Shown one piece after another: positions 41,878 through 51,513 of a stretch of 64,000 bases of DNA. Numbering within the stretch: position 1 is the first letter of the stretch; every line of letters begins with the position of its first letter. The translations under genes were made by a program, and so were the position numbers. Source of the DNA: Croceibacterium segetis. GTDB lineage: Bacteria > Pseudomonadota > Alphaproteobacteria > Sphingomonadales > Sphingomonadaceae. The notes beneath the pieces were generated by a model. It was given only the letters and a program-made list of their open reading frames with translations, searched no databases and was not told where the DNA came from. Location: positions 62,001 through 126,000 of the forward strand of contig NZ_JAANOZ010000008.1 of the NCBI RefSeq assembly GCF_011320115.1. The letters run 5' to 3'.

Positions 41878-43806
41878 ATGAGGTCCATGTCCAAAGCCCC
41901 CAGCATCGCGCCGGCCGCCGAGCCGGAGCCATCGACTCCCCATCGTCCCGGCGAAAAGCTGCCGGTCCTGATGATCGGCGCGATCGGCGTCGTGTATGGG
42001 GATATCGGCACCTCCCCGCTGTACACGATGAAGGAAAGCTTCATTGGGCCGCATCCGATGGCGGTCGACGCGCTCCATATCTTCGGCGTGCTGTCGCTGA
42101 TCTTCTGGTCGCTGATGATGATCGTGACGATCAAATACGTCGTCGTGGCGATGCGCGCCGACAACAAGGGCGAAGGCGGCACATTCGCGCTGCTGTCGCT
42201 GATTTCGCGCAGCCTTGACGGCAAGCGCTGGACCCCCCTGCTGGTGATGCTGGGCGTGCTTGCGACGTGCCTGTTCTACGGCGACGCGATGATTACCCCG
42301 GCGATCTCGGTGCTGTCCGCGGTCGAGGGGCTCGAGGTCGCGGCCCCATCGGTGGAATCGCTGGTGATCCCGATTTCCATCGTCATCCTCATCGGCCTGT
42401 TCCTCGTGCAGGCGCGCGGCACGGCGAAGGTAGGTGCGATCTTCGGGCCGCTGGTGCTGGTTTACATGGCGGTGCTGGCGGTGATGGGAATCAGCAACAT
42501 CCTCGCCCATCCCGAGGTGATCGGCGCGCTCAACCCGCTGTGGGGCGTGCGCTTTTTCGCCGACAACCCGAAGACCGCCTTCCTGGCGATGGGCTCGGTA
42601 TTCCTCGCGGTGACCGGCGCCGAGACCCTGTACGCCGACATGGGCCACTTCGGCCGGCGTGCGGTGGCCTATTCGTGGCTCGCGATCGCCTACCCGTGCC
42701 TGATGCTCAATTACCTCGGCCAGGGCGCGCTGCTGCTCGGCGATCCGTCGGCGGTGCGCAACCCGTTCTACCTGATGGCGCCCGAATGGGCCCGCGTGCC
42801 GCTGGTCATCGTCGCGACGATCGCCACGATCATCGCCAGCCAGGCGGTGATTTCCGGCGCGTTCTCGGTCACGCACCAGGCGGTGCAGCTCGGCTACCTG
42901 CCGCGGCTGCGCACGCTGCACACCAGCGAGAAGGCGGCCGGGCAGATCTACATCCCGGCGGTCAACTGGGGGCTGCTGGCGATGGTCATCGCGCTGGTGC
43001 TCGGCTTCAAGGCCTCGACCAACCTCGCCTCGGCCTATGGCATCGCGGTGACCGGCACGATGCTGATCACCACCGTCATGCTGGCCGTTCTGATTTTCCA
43101 GGTGTGGCGCTGGAACAAGGTGCTGGCGGCGGGCACGATCGGGCTGTTCCTGATCATCGACGGCGCCTACTTCGCCTCGAACATCACCAAGATCCCCGAC
43201 GGCGGCTGGTTCCCGCTGACCGTCGCCGCCGTCCTGTTCACCGTGCTGACCACCTGGGCGACCGGGCGCCGGCTGATGCGCGAACGGCTCGCCGAAACCG
43301 GCCTGCCGCTGCCGATCTTCATCAAGTCCGCGGCGAACTCGGCGCACCGCGTGCGCGGCACGGCGGTGTTCCTCTCGGCTTCGGCCGACACAATCCCGTC
43401 GGCGCTGCTGCACAACCTCAAGCACAACCAGGTGCTGCACGACCGGGTGCTGATCCTGACGGTGCGGGTCGAGGAAGTGCCGTACAGCGACGCCGCGACG
43501 CGCGTCGAGGTCCATCCCGACAGCGACGGGTTCTACCGGGTAATCCTTCATTACGGCTTCATGGAAGAGGTCGACATCCCGCGCGACCTGGCCGGCATCG
43601 GCGATATCGGCGAACCGTTCGACATGATGCGCACCAGCTTTTTCCTCGGCCGCCAGAAGCTGATCCCCTCCAAGGAGGTGCCCGGAATGGCGCTCTGGCG
43701 CGAACGGCTGTTCGCGTGGATGAGCAAGAGCTCGGAAAGCGCCATGGAATACTTCCAGCTACCGACCAACCGGGTGATCGAGCTGGGCAGCCAATTGCAG
43801 ATCTGA
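41878..43806 (+). CDS. kup: Kup-type potassium uptake permease
   Basis: A 642-residue K+/H+ symporter. The N-terminal signature LMIGAIGVVYGDIGTSPLYTMKE is followed by about twelve transmembrane helices, with ETLYADMGHFGRRAV, SQAVISGAFSVTHQAVQLGYLPR and GKIYIP-like GQIYIPAVNW. A cytosolic C-terminal domain of about 180 residues follows (FLSASADTIPSALLHNLKHN). The start is ATG 41878, with ATG 41887 as an alternative; neither has a strong Shine-Dalgarno. It is divergent from the Kdp-like hybrid regulator and convergent with the PDZ/GAF membrane protein gene. trkD is the older symbol. Confidence 0.96.
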   Translation: MRSMSKAPSIAPAAEPEPSTPHRPGEKLPVLMIGAIGVVYGDIGTSPLYTMKESFIGPHPMAVDALHIFGVLSLIFWSLMMIVTIKYVVVAMRADNKGEGGTFALLSLISRSLDGKRWTPLLVMLGVLATCLFYGDAMITPAISVLSAVEGLEVAAPSVESLVIPISIVILIGLFLVQARGTAKVGAIFGPLVLVYMAVLAVMGISNILAHPEVIGALNPLWGVRFFADNPKTAFLAMGSVFLAVTGAETLYADMGHFGRRAVAYSWLAIAYPCLMLNYLGQGALLLGDPSAVRNPFYLMAPEWARVPLVIVATIATIIASQAVISGAFSVTHQAVQLGYLPRLRTLHTSEKAAGQIYIPAVNWGLLAMVIALVLGFKASTNLASAYGIAVTGTMLITTVMLAVLIFQVWRWNKVLAAGTIGLFLIIDGAYFASNITKIPDGGWFPLTVAAVLFTVLTTWATGRRLMRERLAETGLPLPIFIKSAANSAHRVRGTAVFLSASADTIPSALLHNLKHNQVLHDRVLILTVRVEEVPYSDAATRVEVHPDSDGFYRVILHYGFMEEVDIPRDLAGIGDIGEPFDMMRTSFFLGRQKLIPSKEVPGMALWRERLFAWMSKSSESAMEYFQLPTNRVIELGSQLQI

Positions 43807-43822
43807 AGTTCGGCTGCTGAGA

Positions 43823-45724
43823 TCACTCCGCCGCTGCCGCGGGCGGCAACTGCACCATCAGCCCCAGCTTCTCGTCCAGTGAGCCGAGAACGCGGACGAG
43901 CTCGCTGTTGACCGCCTTGATCTGGGCGTTGAGGCCCTCCTGCGCCCGCCAGCGCTCGCGCTCCTCGGTTTCGCGCTTCTCGCGCGCAGCGGCGATTTCG
44001 AGCGCGCGGGCGATGGGGTCGGCAATGGCCGCGAGCGTTTCGCGTTCATCCTTGCCGTAGAGGCTGCCGTCGGGGCGCGGGCCGAGAAGCAGCCAACCGA
44101 GGCGGCCGTGGCCGTCGGCGGCGAGCGGCACGCGCAGCGGGAAGAGGGGGTCGTCGCGCTCGGTCTCGATCCCCCCGCGGGCGAGCGGCGACCAGCCGGC
44201 TCGCCAGGCCTCGACCTCGGCGGTGTCGGTCCCGCGGGCATCGAGCAGCAAGCCATCGAACAGCAACGCCGCGCGGCTCGAACGCACACCATGCGCCACG
44301 CGGTCGAGCGCGGCGGCGGCGATGCGCGCGACCGGCGCAGTTTCCCGCATGTCGCCCATCAGCGCCGGCAGGCCGGTCCTGAGCGCAATGAGCTCCTTCT
44401 GGAACTTGTGCTCGGCCCAATGGCTCAGCCGGTGGTGCAGCGGCACCACCATCAGTGCGGCGACGGCGGCACCCATCCCGCCGGCGAGAACGCCCAGCCG
44501 TTCGCCGAACCAGTGCTCTCCGAGCAGCTCGATGATCCGCTCGGTGCCGGCGAACAACGCCAGCAGCAGGAGCGCCAGCGCGCCGAACGAGACGGAGCGG
44601 ACGATCACCGCGTCGGCATCGTAGAGCCGGTAGCGAAGCAGCGAGACGATCAGCCCGCCGGCGACCGCCAGCAGGAGGATGATGTTCAGCGCGTCGCGGA
44701 TGGTCTGGCTCCAGATCCACGCCGGCAGGGGGACGGAGCTGGGCAGGATGACGAACTCGATGAACTGGGTCGGCACCATCAGGAAGGCCGCCACGCCGAA
44801 GCCGAACAGCGTCCAGCGGATTTGCTGCCTTTCCGCGCCGGCGGGCAAATGGCGGTAACGCAGGACGAGGGAGATTGCCGATAGAACCAGGAATGCGCTG
44901 TGCAGGACCGGCCATCCGGTCGTGATCACCCTGAATACGCCCAGCGGCGTGACCGCGAGCAAGGCCAGCGCGGTCCAGCGCATCCAGCGCGGATAGAACG
45001 TACCGTCGGGGAACAGCATCAACGCGAGCATCACCAGCGTAAAGCCCGTCGCCAGCATCGGCTGGCGCATCGCCGGGCCGAGCGTGCCGAAGAAATCGAG
45101 GTTTGGAGCCAGGCTCAGGATCGCCAGTCCGAACGACAGCAGGCTCGGCACTCTCCGCCCGCGGCCGCGCACGAACAGCAGGACGGCGGCCAGCGCGAGC
45201 GCCAGGCTCGACACCAGCGAGATCAGGTAGAAGAACCAGGCGCGAAGCGGCGGCGCTATGCCCGCGCTGGCCAGCGCGTTCGCCAGGTGAGCGTCGCTCC
45301 TCGTCAGGCGGTGCTCGCGAAGCGATCCGTCGGCGGACCGCGTGAGCAGGCGGACGGTGGTGCCGTCGGCCCCGCCGAGGAGCGCGGCCAGCTCGCTCGT
45401 CGGGCCGCTGGCCGCGCCCCCGGTGAGCCGCACGCCGTCGACCGCGATCACCTCGTCGCCCCAGCGCACTCCTGCGTCGATCGCCGCCCTGGAAATGGGC
45501 CTGAACGGTGCGCTCGAAGAAAGGCCGACCCGGTCATACGCTTCGCCGGCAGCATGCTGCTCGCCCGACAGCAGCGGGCCGGCGATCGGTGCCGCAATGG
45601 CAGCCAGGACCAGCGGCAGCCACAAGGCGATGACGATCCACCTGACCCAGGCCAGGCGCGCGCCGGCCGGCGACGCCGCTTCACCCCCGGCGCTTTCCTC
45701 TGCTTCGCGGAACACGGCCGGCAT
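43823..45724 (-). CDS. PDZ-like, multi-TM, GAF-like sensor protein lacking a kinase domain
   Basis: A 633-residue membrane protein. The first helix is about residues 25-48. A periplasmic PDZ-like segment follows (about 65-145, with AAIDAGVRWGDEVIAVDGVRL), then about eight helices (155-410). A cytosolic GAF-like region spans about 415-575 (HKFQKELIALRTGLPALM, ALLFDGLLLDARG, GRLGWLLLGPRPDGSLYG). The C-terminal coiled coil ends LDEKLGLMVQLPPAAAAE. The N-terminal half looks like ComP-type sensor kinases, but there is no H-box and no ATP-binding N or G box. It lies 71 bp downstream of the M16 gene on the same strand and is convergent with kup. GGGAGGGC precedes ATG 45724. Function unknown. Confidence 0.82.
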   Translation of the reverse strand: MPAVFREAEESAGGEAASPAGARLAWVRWIVIALWLPLVLAAIAAPIAGPLLSGEQHAAGEAYDRVGLSSSAPFRPISRAAIDAGVRWGDEVIAVDGVRLTGGAASGPTSELAALLGGADGTTVRLLTRSADGSLREHRLTRSDAHLANALASAGIAPPLRAWFFYLISLVSSLALALAAVLLFVRGRGRRVPSLLSFGLAILSLAPNLDFFGTLGPAMRQPMLATGFTLVMLALMLFPDGTFYPRWMRWTALALLAVTPLGVFRVITTGWPVLHSAFLVLSAISLVLRYRHLPAGAERQQIRWTLFGFGVAAFLMVPTQFIEFVILPSSVPLPAWIWSQTIRDALNIILLLAVAGGLIVSLLRYRLYDADAVIVRSVSFGALALLLLALFAGTERIIELLGEHWFGERLGVLAGGMGAAVAALMVVPLHHRLSHWAEHKFQKELIALRTGLPALMGDMRETAPVARIAAAALDRVAHGVRSSRAALLFDGLLLDARGTDTAEVEAWRAGWSPLARGGIETERDDPLFPLRVPLAADGHGRLGWLLLGPRPDGSLYGKDERETLAAIADPIARALEIAAAREKRETEERERWRAQEGLNAQIKAVNSELVRVLGSLDEKLGLMVQLPPAAAAE

Positions 45725-45795
45725 TCCTGCCCTCCCTGAGGGCGACCCTGCCTGCCTACCTAACGAATCGGGACGGCGAGCGCCATGCCTCGGGC

Positions 45796-48645
45796 TCAGT
45801 CCTCTTTCGGCAGTACGTCGATCTCCAGCCGCTCGGCCGGTTTGAGGTACTTCGCCGCGATCGCCTGCAGCTCCTCGGGCGTGATCGCCGCCAGCTTGGC
45901 CTTGGCCGCCACGAAACGGGCAATCTGGTCGGGCTCGCGCTGGGCGTCGTCGGCCAGGCTGAGCCAGCCGGCGTTGGTCTTGAGCGCGTTGTCGTAGGCT
46001 TCGAGCAGCGGCTGGCGGGCGCGCAGCAGGGTGTCGGCGTCGACCGGCTCGGCGGCAAGCCGCGCGATCGTATCGAGCATCGCCTGGCGTGCGGGCTCGA
46101 CCTGGCTTGCCGCCACCGGGGCGGCCACGTTGAAAGTGCCGTAGCCGCGCCAGGTGCGCGACTGGCTGGCATTGACCCCGGGCGAGTAAGTGGCGCCGAG
46201 CTTCTCGCGCAAGTCGTCGGTGAGTTCGACCTGGACGACGCGCTGGAGCAACTCGAGCCGGAGCGAATCGTCGAAGTTGCTGTCATCCTCGGTCGGCCAG
46301 CTCATCCGCACGATCGCCTGGTCGGCCGGGCCACTGTGGCGAATCACCCGCAGGCTGCGGTCGGCGGTGAACGGGCGGGTGCGGTTGGCCTCGTAGTCGC
46401 GGAATTCGCTTTCCCGCGGCGGCAGCGCGCCGAGGGTGCGCGCCACCAGCGCGATGGTCTTGTCGGAATCGAAATCGCCGACGATCGCCAGCTCGAGAGC
46501 GCCGTGCGCCAGCCGGTCGCCGATCGCCCCCTTGAGCTTGGCGAAGCTGAGCGCCAGGTAGGCGTCCTTCGGCTGGAGGGTGAAGCGCGGGTCGCCGTCG
46601 GAAACGATCCGGCCGAGGTTGTTGCCGAGCGCGGAATCGGGCGTGGCGTTGAGGCTGGCGAAGTAGTTCTCGATGTTGCGGCGGTATTGCGCTTCGCCTT
46701 GCGGGCGGTAACCGGGGTCGCTGATCGCCGCGGCGAGCAGCTCGAGCTGCAGCTCGAGGTCGCGCGGGGTGGTCGAGGCGCCCATGCGGAACGCGCGCTC
46801 GCCGTCGCCGATCGCGAAGTTCACGCTGCGCCCGGCGAGGATGGACTGCAACTCGTCGTAGGAATGCTTGCCGAGCCCGCCGACCGGGAGCACGCTGACC
46901 ATCGCGGTGGCCAGCGGCTGGTCCCTGGTGTCGAGCATTTGGCCGCCGTCGATCGCCAGCGAGAGCGAGACGCGGTCTTTCTGCAACTGCGTCGGCTTGA
47001 GGTTGAGCTTGAGCCCGTTGGCGAAGACGATTTCGCGGATGCCGAGCAGCGGCTCGGGCTTGTCCGAGACGACTTTGCCGGGCGGACCGAAATCCGTGTA
47101 GGCGAACGCCGCCAGCGCGGCGTCGCCCTGCCTCACCAGCGGTTCGGCCATGCCGGCGTTCCACGCCGCGCGCAGCGCCTCGGCGCCGCCCTTGGGCGCG
47201 GTGCGGCCTTCGAAGCGGATCAGCGGGTTGTCTAGCGGGACCAGCTCGTGCTCGAGCGCGGCGAGCACCGCCTCGGGGGTGATCTGCGGGGCGAAAGCGT
47301 TGAAGCGCTCGAGCGAGCTCTCCGGCGTTGTCGGGATGCGCTCGTCCTGCAACAGCGAGAGCGCCATGCCGACGAACGTCGCGTTGTTGCGCGTCGCTGC
47401 GCCGGCGGCGGCGTTCTCCTGCGCGGTGCGCTGGTTGGCGACCTGCTCGGCGATTTCGGCGGGGGTGAAGCCGAATTCCAGCGCGCGGCGATACTCGCGC
47501 TCGGCGGCGGCGAGCGCGCGCTGCCATTCGCCTTCGCCGGCGTCGACCACCAGGCTGGTGGTGCGCCCGGTTTTGAACACGTCGCTGGTGCCCAGACCGG
47601 CGCCGCGGAACGGCGGATCGCCGTCGCGGGCGAGACGCTGCAGCCGGCGGTTGACGATGCCGTAGCCGATCTGGCGGAGCAGCTGTTGCTGGCGATTGGC
47701 AAGAGTATCGGGCTCGTCCTGGTAGGCGGCGGTGCGCGAGACGGTGATCCGCTCGGGCAGCGCCGGATCGAGGTAGATGTCGGTCTTGCCGGCGATCTCG
47801 AAGTCGAGCGGACCGGGATCGGGCTGCGGCTGCGCGGCGGGGGCTTCCCAGTCGGCGAAGTGCGCCTTGATTGCCGCCTCCACCTTGGCGGCGTCGAAAT
47901 CGCCGACCACGATCACCGCGACGTCTTGCGGCCGGTAAAGCCGCTGCCACAGTGCCTTGAGCCTGGCCGCGTCGGCACCCTGGACGGATTCGGCGGTGCC
48001 GATCGGCAGCCGCGCGGCGAACTTCGAGCCGGGGTAGGCGAAGTTCAACTGGTCGACCGTGTCGCGGTAGGCAAATGTGTCGCGCACGCGCTTTTCCGAC
48101 AGCACAACGCCTTTCTCGCGCTCGACGGCCTCGGGCGCGAACGTCAGCTCGCTCGCCGTTTCGCGCATCAGCATGAGCGCGGTGTCGAGCAACTTGGGAT
48201 CGTTGCGCGGCAGGTCGAGCTTGTAGACGGTGGCGTCGAAGCCGGTCTGCGCGTTGGTGTCGGCGCCGAATGCGAGCCCCTCGCGCTCGAGCAGCTTGAC
48301 CATCTCGCCTTCGGGCACGTGGGCCGAGCCGTTGAACGCCATGTGCTCGATGAAGTGCGCCCACCCGGCCTCGTCGTCGCGCTCGGCGAGCGAGCCCTGG
48401 TGGACCCACATCTGGACCATGCCTTGCGCCGCCGGTGTGGCGTTCGCCCGGACCACGTATCGCATCCCATTGGGCAGCAGGCCGAAGCGGTAGCTGGGGT
48501 CGAGCGGCAGATCGCTCTTGGCGAACGGCCAAACGGATGTGGCGGCGGCGGCGGGCGCGTCGCCTTTCGCCGGGAGCGGCGAGAGCGGAAGGGCGAAGGC
48601 GAGGAGAAGGGCGGGGACCCAGCGGCGGAACAGCATTGCCCCCAT
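45796..48645 (-). CDS. Periplasmic M16 zinc peptidase (two-module, insulinase family)
   Basis: About 949 residues with an N-terminal signal peptide (FRRWVPALLLAFALPLSPLPAKG). The first M16 module carries the inverted zinc motif HFIEHMAFNGS (near residue 90), with the third ligand Glu downstream in the EAVEREKGVVLSEKR region. The second module, beginning near residue 545, is the inactive partner. Long linkers and the N-terminal RFGLLPNGMRYVVRAN are typical of the PqqL-like subgroup. It probably degrades peptides in the periplasm. ATG 48645 and ATG 48636 are both possible starts. It lies 47 bp after purC on the same strand. Confidence 0.92.
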   Translation of the reverse strand: MGAMLFRRWVPALLLAFALPLSPLPAKGDAPAAAATSVWPFAKSDLPLDPSYRFGLLPNGMRYVVRANATPAAQGMVQMWVHQGSLAERDDEAGWAHFIEHMAFNGSAHVPEGEMVKLLEREGLAFGADTNAQTGFDATVYKLDLPRNDPKLLDTALMLMRETASELTFAPEAVEREKGVVLSEKRVRDTFAYRDTVDQLNFAYPGSKFAARLPIGTAESVQGADAARLKALWQRLYRPQDVAVIVVGDFDAAKVEAAIKAHFADWEAPAAQPQPDPGPLDFEIAGKTDIYLDPALPERITVSRTAAYQDEPDTLANRQQQLLRQIGYGIVNRRLQRLARDGDPPFRGAGLGTSDVFKTGRTTSLVVDAGEGEWQRALAAAEREYRRALEFGFTPAEIAEQVANQRTAQENAAAGAATRNNATFVGMALSLLQDERIPTTPESSLERFNAFAPQITPEAVLAALEHELVPLDNPLIRFEGRTAPKGGAEALRAAWNAGMAEPLVRQGDAALAAFAYTDFGPPGKVVSDKPEPLLGIREIVFANGLKLNLKPTQLQKDRVSLSLAIDGGQMLDTRDQPLATAMVSVLPVGGLGKHSYDELQSILAGRSVNFAIGDGERAFRMGASTTPRDLELQLELLAAAISDPGYRPQGEAQYRRNIENYFASLNATPDSALGNNLGRIVSDGDPRFTLQPKDAYLALSFAKLKGAIGDRLAHGALELAIVGDFDSDKTIALVARTLGALPPRESEFRDYEANRTRPFTADRSLRVIRHSGPADQAIVRMSWPTEDDSNFDDSLRLELLQRVVQVELTDDLREKLGATYSPGVNASQSRTWRGYGTFNVAAPVAASQVEPARQAMLDTIARLAAEPVDADTLLRARQPLLEAYDNALKTNAGWLSLADDAQREPDQIARFVAAKAKLAAITPEELQAIAAKYLKPAERLEIDVLPKED

Positions 48646-48692
48646 CCTTGCCCCAGCCAAGCTTAACCGGCCCTGTTTGCCGACGGCTTGCG

Positions 48693-49493
48693 TTACTTCT
48701 TCTTCACCGGAGTGCCGCGCAGCTTGGCGCGGTGAGCGGACATGTCGAACACCTCGCCCGGGCTGGCATCGTCGTTGAGCAGGCCGAGGCGGCGGGCGAC
48801 TTCCTGGTAGGCCTCCTCCTCGCCGCCGAGGTCGCGGCGGAAGCGGTCCTTGTCGAGCTTCTCGTTGGTGGTCATGTCCCACAGGCGGCAGCCGTCGGGG
48901 CTGATCTCGTCGGCGAGGATCACCCGGCTGTAGTCGCCGTCCCAGATGCGCCCGAATTCGAGCTTGAAGTCGATCAGGCGGATGCCGACCGCGGCGAACA
49001 TGCCGCACATGAAGTCGTTGATGCGGATCGCCATCGCCGAGATGTCCTGCATCTCTTCGTTCGAAGCCCAGCCGAAGCAGGCGATGTGCTCTTCGGCGAC
49101 CATCGGGTCGTTGAGCGCGTCGTCCTTGAAGTAGTACTCGATCAGGGTGTGCGGCAGCGGCTCGCCTTCCTCGATGCCGAGGCGGGTGCTGATCGACCCG
49201 GCGGCGACGTTGCGCACGACCACTTCGAGCGGGATGATCTCGACCTGGCGGACGAGCTGCTCGCGCATGTTGAGGCGGCGGATGAAGTGGGTCGGGATGC
49301 CGATGTGCGCCAGCCGCAGGAAGACGTATTCCGAGATGCGGTTGTTGATCACGCCCTTGCCGTTGATCGTGCCCTTCTTCTGGGCGTTGAAAGCGGTCGC
49401 GTCGTCCTTGAAGTACTGGATCAGCGTACCCGGTTCGGGTCCTTCATAGAGGATCTTGGCCTTGCCTTCGTAAATCTGGCGGCGGCGGGACAT
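48693..49493 (-). CDS. purC: Phosphoribosylaminoimidazole-succinocarboxamide synthase
   Basis: A 266-residue SAICAR synthetase. [45 protein letters not shown] and the substrate-binding [13 protein letters not shown] and [13 protein letters not shown] are all present. It converts CAIR and aspartate in purine synthesis. Most alphaproteobacteria keep purC next to purS-purQ; here about 8.5 kb and the Kdp/Kup locus separate them. The C-terminal tail [12 protein letters not shown] is normal for the family. Confidence 0.97.
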   Translation of the reverse strand: MSRRRQIYEGKAKILYEGPEPGTLIQYFKDDATAFNAQKKGTINGKGVINNRISEYVFLRLAHIGIPTHFIRRLNMREQLVRQVEIIPLEVVVRNVAAGSISTRLGIEEGEPLPHTLIEYYFKDDALNDPMVAEEHIACFGWASNEEMQDISAMAIRINDFMCGMFAAVGIRLIDFKLEFGRIWDGDYSRVILADEISPDGCRLWDMTTNEKLDKDRFRRDLGGEEEAYQEVARRLGLLNDDASPGEVFDMSAHRAKLRGTPVKKK

Positions 49494-49655
49494 GGCGGTG
49501 ACTCTCATTGGCGGGAAAAGCGAGCGCCCCGGTGAACGAAGCATGGCTTCGCCAGGCCGGGGCGGGAGGCAACCATATACGCAGAGCGGCCCGAAAAGCA
49601 ATTGCGGGGGGGCCGCGCTCGGGTAAACCTGTCGCCCAGGCAAAGGGAGAGGCCC

Positions 49656-50150
49656 ATGAACACCGACCGCCGTACCGTGCTCGCCGCCGGAACCGTGCTG
49701 ACCACGATGCTCGCCACCGGAGCGCGCGGCCAGGAGCAGCCGCACGAGCCGGCCAAGGGCCCTTCGGGCATCATGGAGGTGATCCACATCTACGCCGGGG
49801 CCGACGGCGTCAGCCACGTTAACCGGGTCAAGGTGCTCGGCTCGCCCAAGCCGCTGCCGATCGAGGCGGTTATCGCCACCTCGATTGCGCAAGGCACCGA
49901 GGACTGGCACCGGGCCCCGGCCAAGACCTTCACCATAAACGTGATCGGCGACATCGAAGGCGAGGTCGGCGACGGCACGCGGGTCAAGATCGGCAAGGGT
50001 GACCTGGTCTATCTCGAGGACCTCACCGGCAAGGGCCACGTCACCCGGCTGCTGACTCCGGTCGCCAACCTGTTCATCCGCATGAAGCCCGATTTTGACT
50101 TCATAGCCTGGGCGAACGCAGCGCCGACGAGCCAGAACATCTGGGGCTGA
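49656..50150 (+). CDS. Exported small cupin-like protein
   Basis: A 164-residue protein. It starts [20 protein letters not shown], a twin-arginine-like signal with cleavage after ARG-Q. A mature domain of about 130 residues follows, with beta-strand-rich segments such as [34 protein letters not shown] and [15 protein letters not shown], cupin-like in pattern. I see no complete cupin metal-binding motif. GGGAGAGG precedes ATG 49656. It is divergent from purC and convergent with the antiporter gene. Function unknown. Confidence 0.75.
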   Translation: MNTDRRTVLAAGTVLTTMLATGARGQEQPHEPAKGPSGIMEVIHIYAGADGVSHVNRVKVLGSPKPLPIEAVIATSIAQGTEDWHRAPAKTFTINVIGDIEGEVGDGTRVKIGKGDLVYLEDLTGKGHVTRLLTPVANLFIRMKPDFDFIAWANAAPTSQNIWG

Positions 50151-50176
50151 GCGCCGGCGGCACGCGCCGACGCCGC

Positions 50177-51475
50177 TCAATGAACCGTCGGCGGCGGCGT
50201 TCCTTCGGTCAGCGTCGCAAGCGGGCCGCGCTCGATGACGCGGCCGAGCGTCGCGCGCTGTACGAGGACGCTGAACAGGACCGCGGCAAAGGTTGCGGCA
50301 AGGAGCAATTCGCGGGTCTCGCCGGCCGGAATGGCCAGCGCGAGCGCGATCGAAATGCCTCCGCGAAGGCCGCCCCACCACAGCACTGCGAAGGCGCCCG
50401 GTCCATGGCGGCGCGAAGCGGGAAGAAGGCCCTTGATCAACAGCACCGAGATCCCCCGCCCGGCGAGGACGATGACGATCGCTGCCGCACCCAGAGCAAA
50501 GTGCGGGCCGCTCGGCACCACGGCGATGACGTTGAGCCCGATCAGCAGGAACAGGATCGCGTTCAGCAAGTCGTCGATCAGCTCCCAGAATTTGATCACG
50601 TAATCGCGCGTGATATCGCTCATCGCGTAGCTGACGCCGAAATTGCCGATCAGCAGCCCGGCTACCGCCATCGCTAGCGGGCCCGAGAAGTGCAGCGCCG
50701 AACACAGCGCATAGCCGCCCATCACCACCGCCAGCGTGGCGAGCACCTCGAGCGCATAGTCGTCCATGGAGCGCATGGCGCGATAGCCCAGCCAGCCGAC
50801 GGCCAGGCCCACGACAATCCCTCCGCCCGCCTCCTGAGCAAACAGCTGCGCGCCATCGGATAACGAGAAGTCCTGACCGCTGACCGCCGCATCGAACAGG
50901 ATCGTGAACAAGACGATGCCGACCCCGTCGTTGAACAGGCTCTCGCCGCCGACGGTTGCCTGGAGGCCTTTTGGAACGTGCTGTTCCCGGAGCACGCCGA
51001 GGACCGATACGGGATCGGTGGGCGAGATCAGCGCGCCAAACACGAAATACCAGATCGGCGCGATCGGCAGGGCGAGCGCCAGGCCCACGCCCCAGGTCGT
51101 CGCGCCGATTACCGCGGTCGAAACGATCACCCCTACAGTCGACAGCAGGAGAACCGGGACCCAGTCCTTTCGCAACTGCTCGAGATCGACGTGGAGCGCG
51201 CCGGCGAACAACAGGAAGCTGAGCAGTCCCTGGAGCAGCGTGTCGCTGAAATCCATGCGCAGGAGGTACCCCGTGACCCAGTCGTCGATCGTCACCCCCG
51301 GCAGGAATTCATTTGCCAGCAGCAGCCCGATCGAAGCCAGCGCCCCCATCACCGTAAATCCGATGGAAGTCGGCAGGCGGAGGAAGTGGTAGTTTGCCAA
51401 TCCGAGGACCGCCGCCGCAACCACGAGGATCGCGGCGATGTCGAACGTGGCGAGCGAGTAGGGCGAGGCCGGCAT
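50177..51475 (-). CDS. Sodium/proton antiporter (CPA1 family)
   Basis: A 432-residue antiporter with about twelve transmembrane helices. Family landmarks are [18 protein letters not shown], the ion-binding [13 protein letters not shown] (paired Asp) and [12 protein letters not shown], and later [18 protein letters not shown]. This resembles NhaP/YjbQ-type Na+/H+ exchangers. It would export sodium for pH and salt balance. ATG 51475 was chosen over an adjacent GTG. Confidence 0.93.
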   Translation of the reverse strand: MPASPYSLATFDIAAILVVAAAVLGLANYHFLRLPTSIGFTVMGALASIGLLLANEFLPGVTIDDWVTGYLLRMDFSDTLLQGLLSFLLFAGALHVDLEQLRKDWVPVLLLSTVGVIVSTAVIGATTWGVGLALALPIAPIWYFVFGALISPTDPVSVLGVLREQHVPKGLQATVGGESLFNDGVGIVLFTILFDAAVSGQDFSLSDGAQLFAQEAGGGIVVGLAVGWLGYRAMRSMDDYALEVLATLAVVMGGYALCSALHFSGPLAMAVAGLLIGNFGVSYAMSDITRDYVIKFWELIDDLLNAILFLLIGLNVIAVVPSGPHFALGAAAIVIVLAGRGISVLLIKGLLPASRRHGPGAFAVLWWGGLRGGISIALALAIPAGETRELLLAATFAAVLFSVLVQRATLGRVIERGPLATLTEGTPPPTVH

Positions 51476-51513
51476 CACTCAGCGATAGCTTCCCGCCCGC
51501 AGTTGGCCAACCG

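Noticed and set aside
48693-50705. A long minus-strand frame extending purC upstream by about 400 codons
   Set aside because: The family N-terminus ([11 protein letters not shown]) is at 49493, and the extension runs through the cupin-like gene on the other strand.
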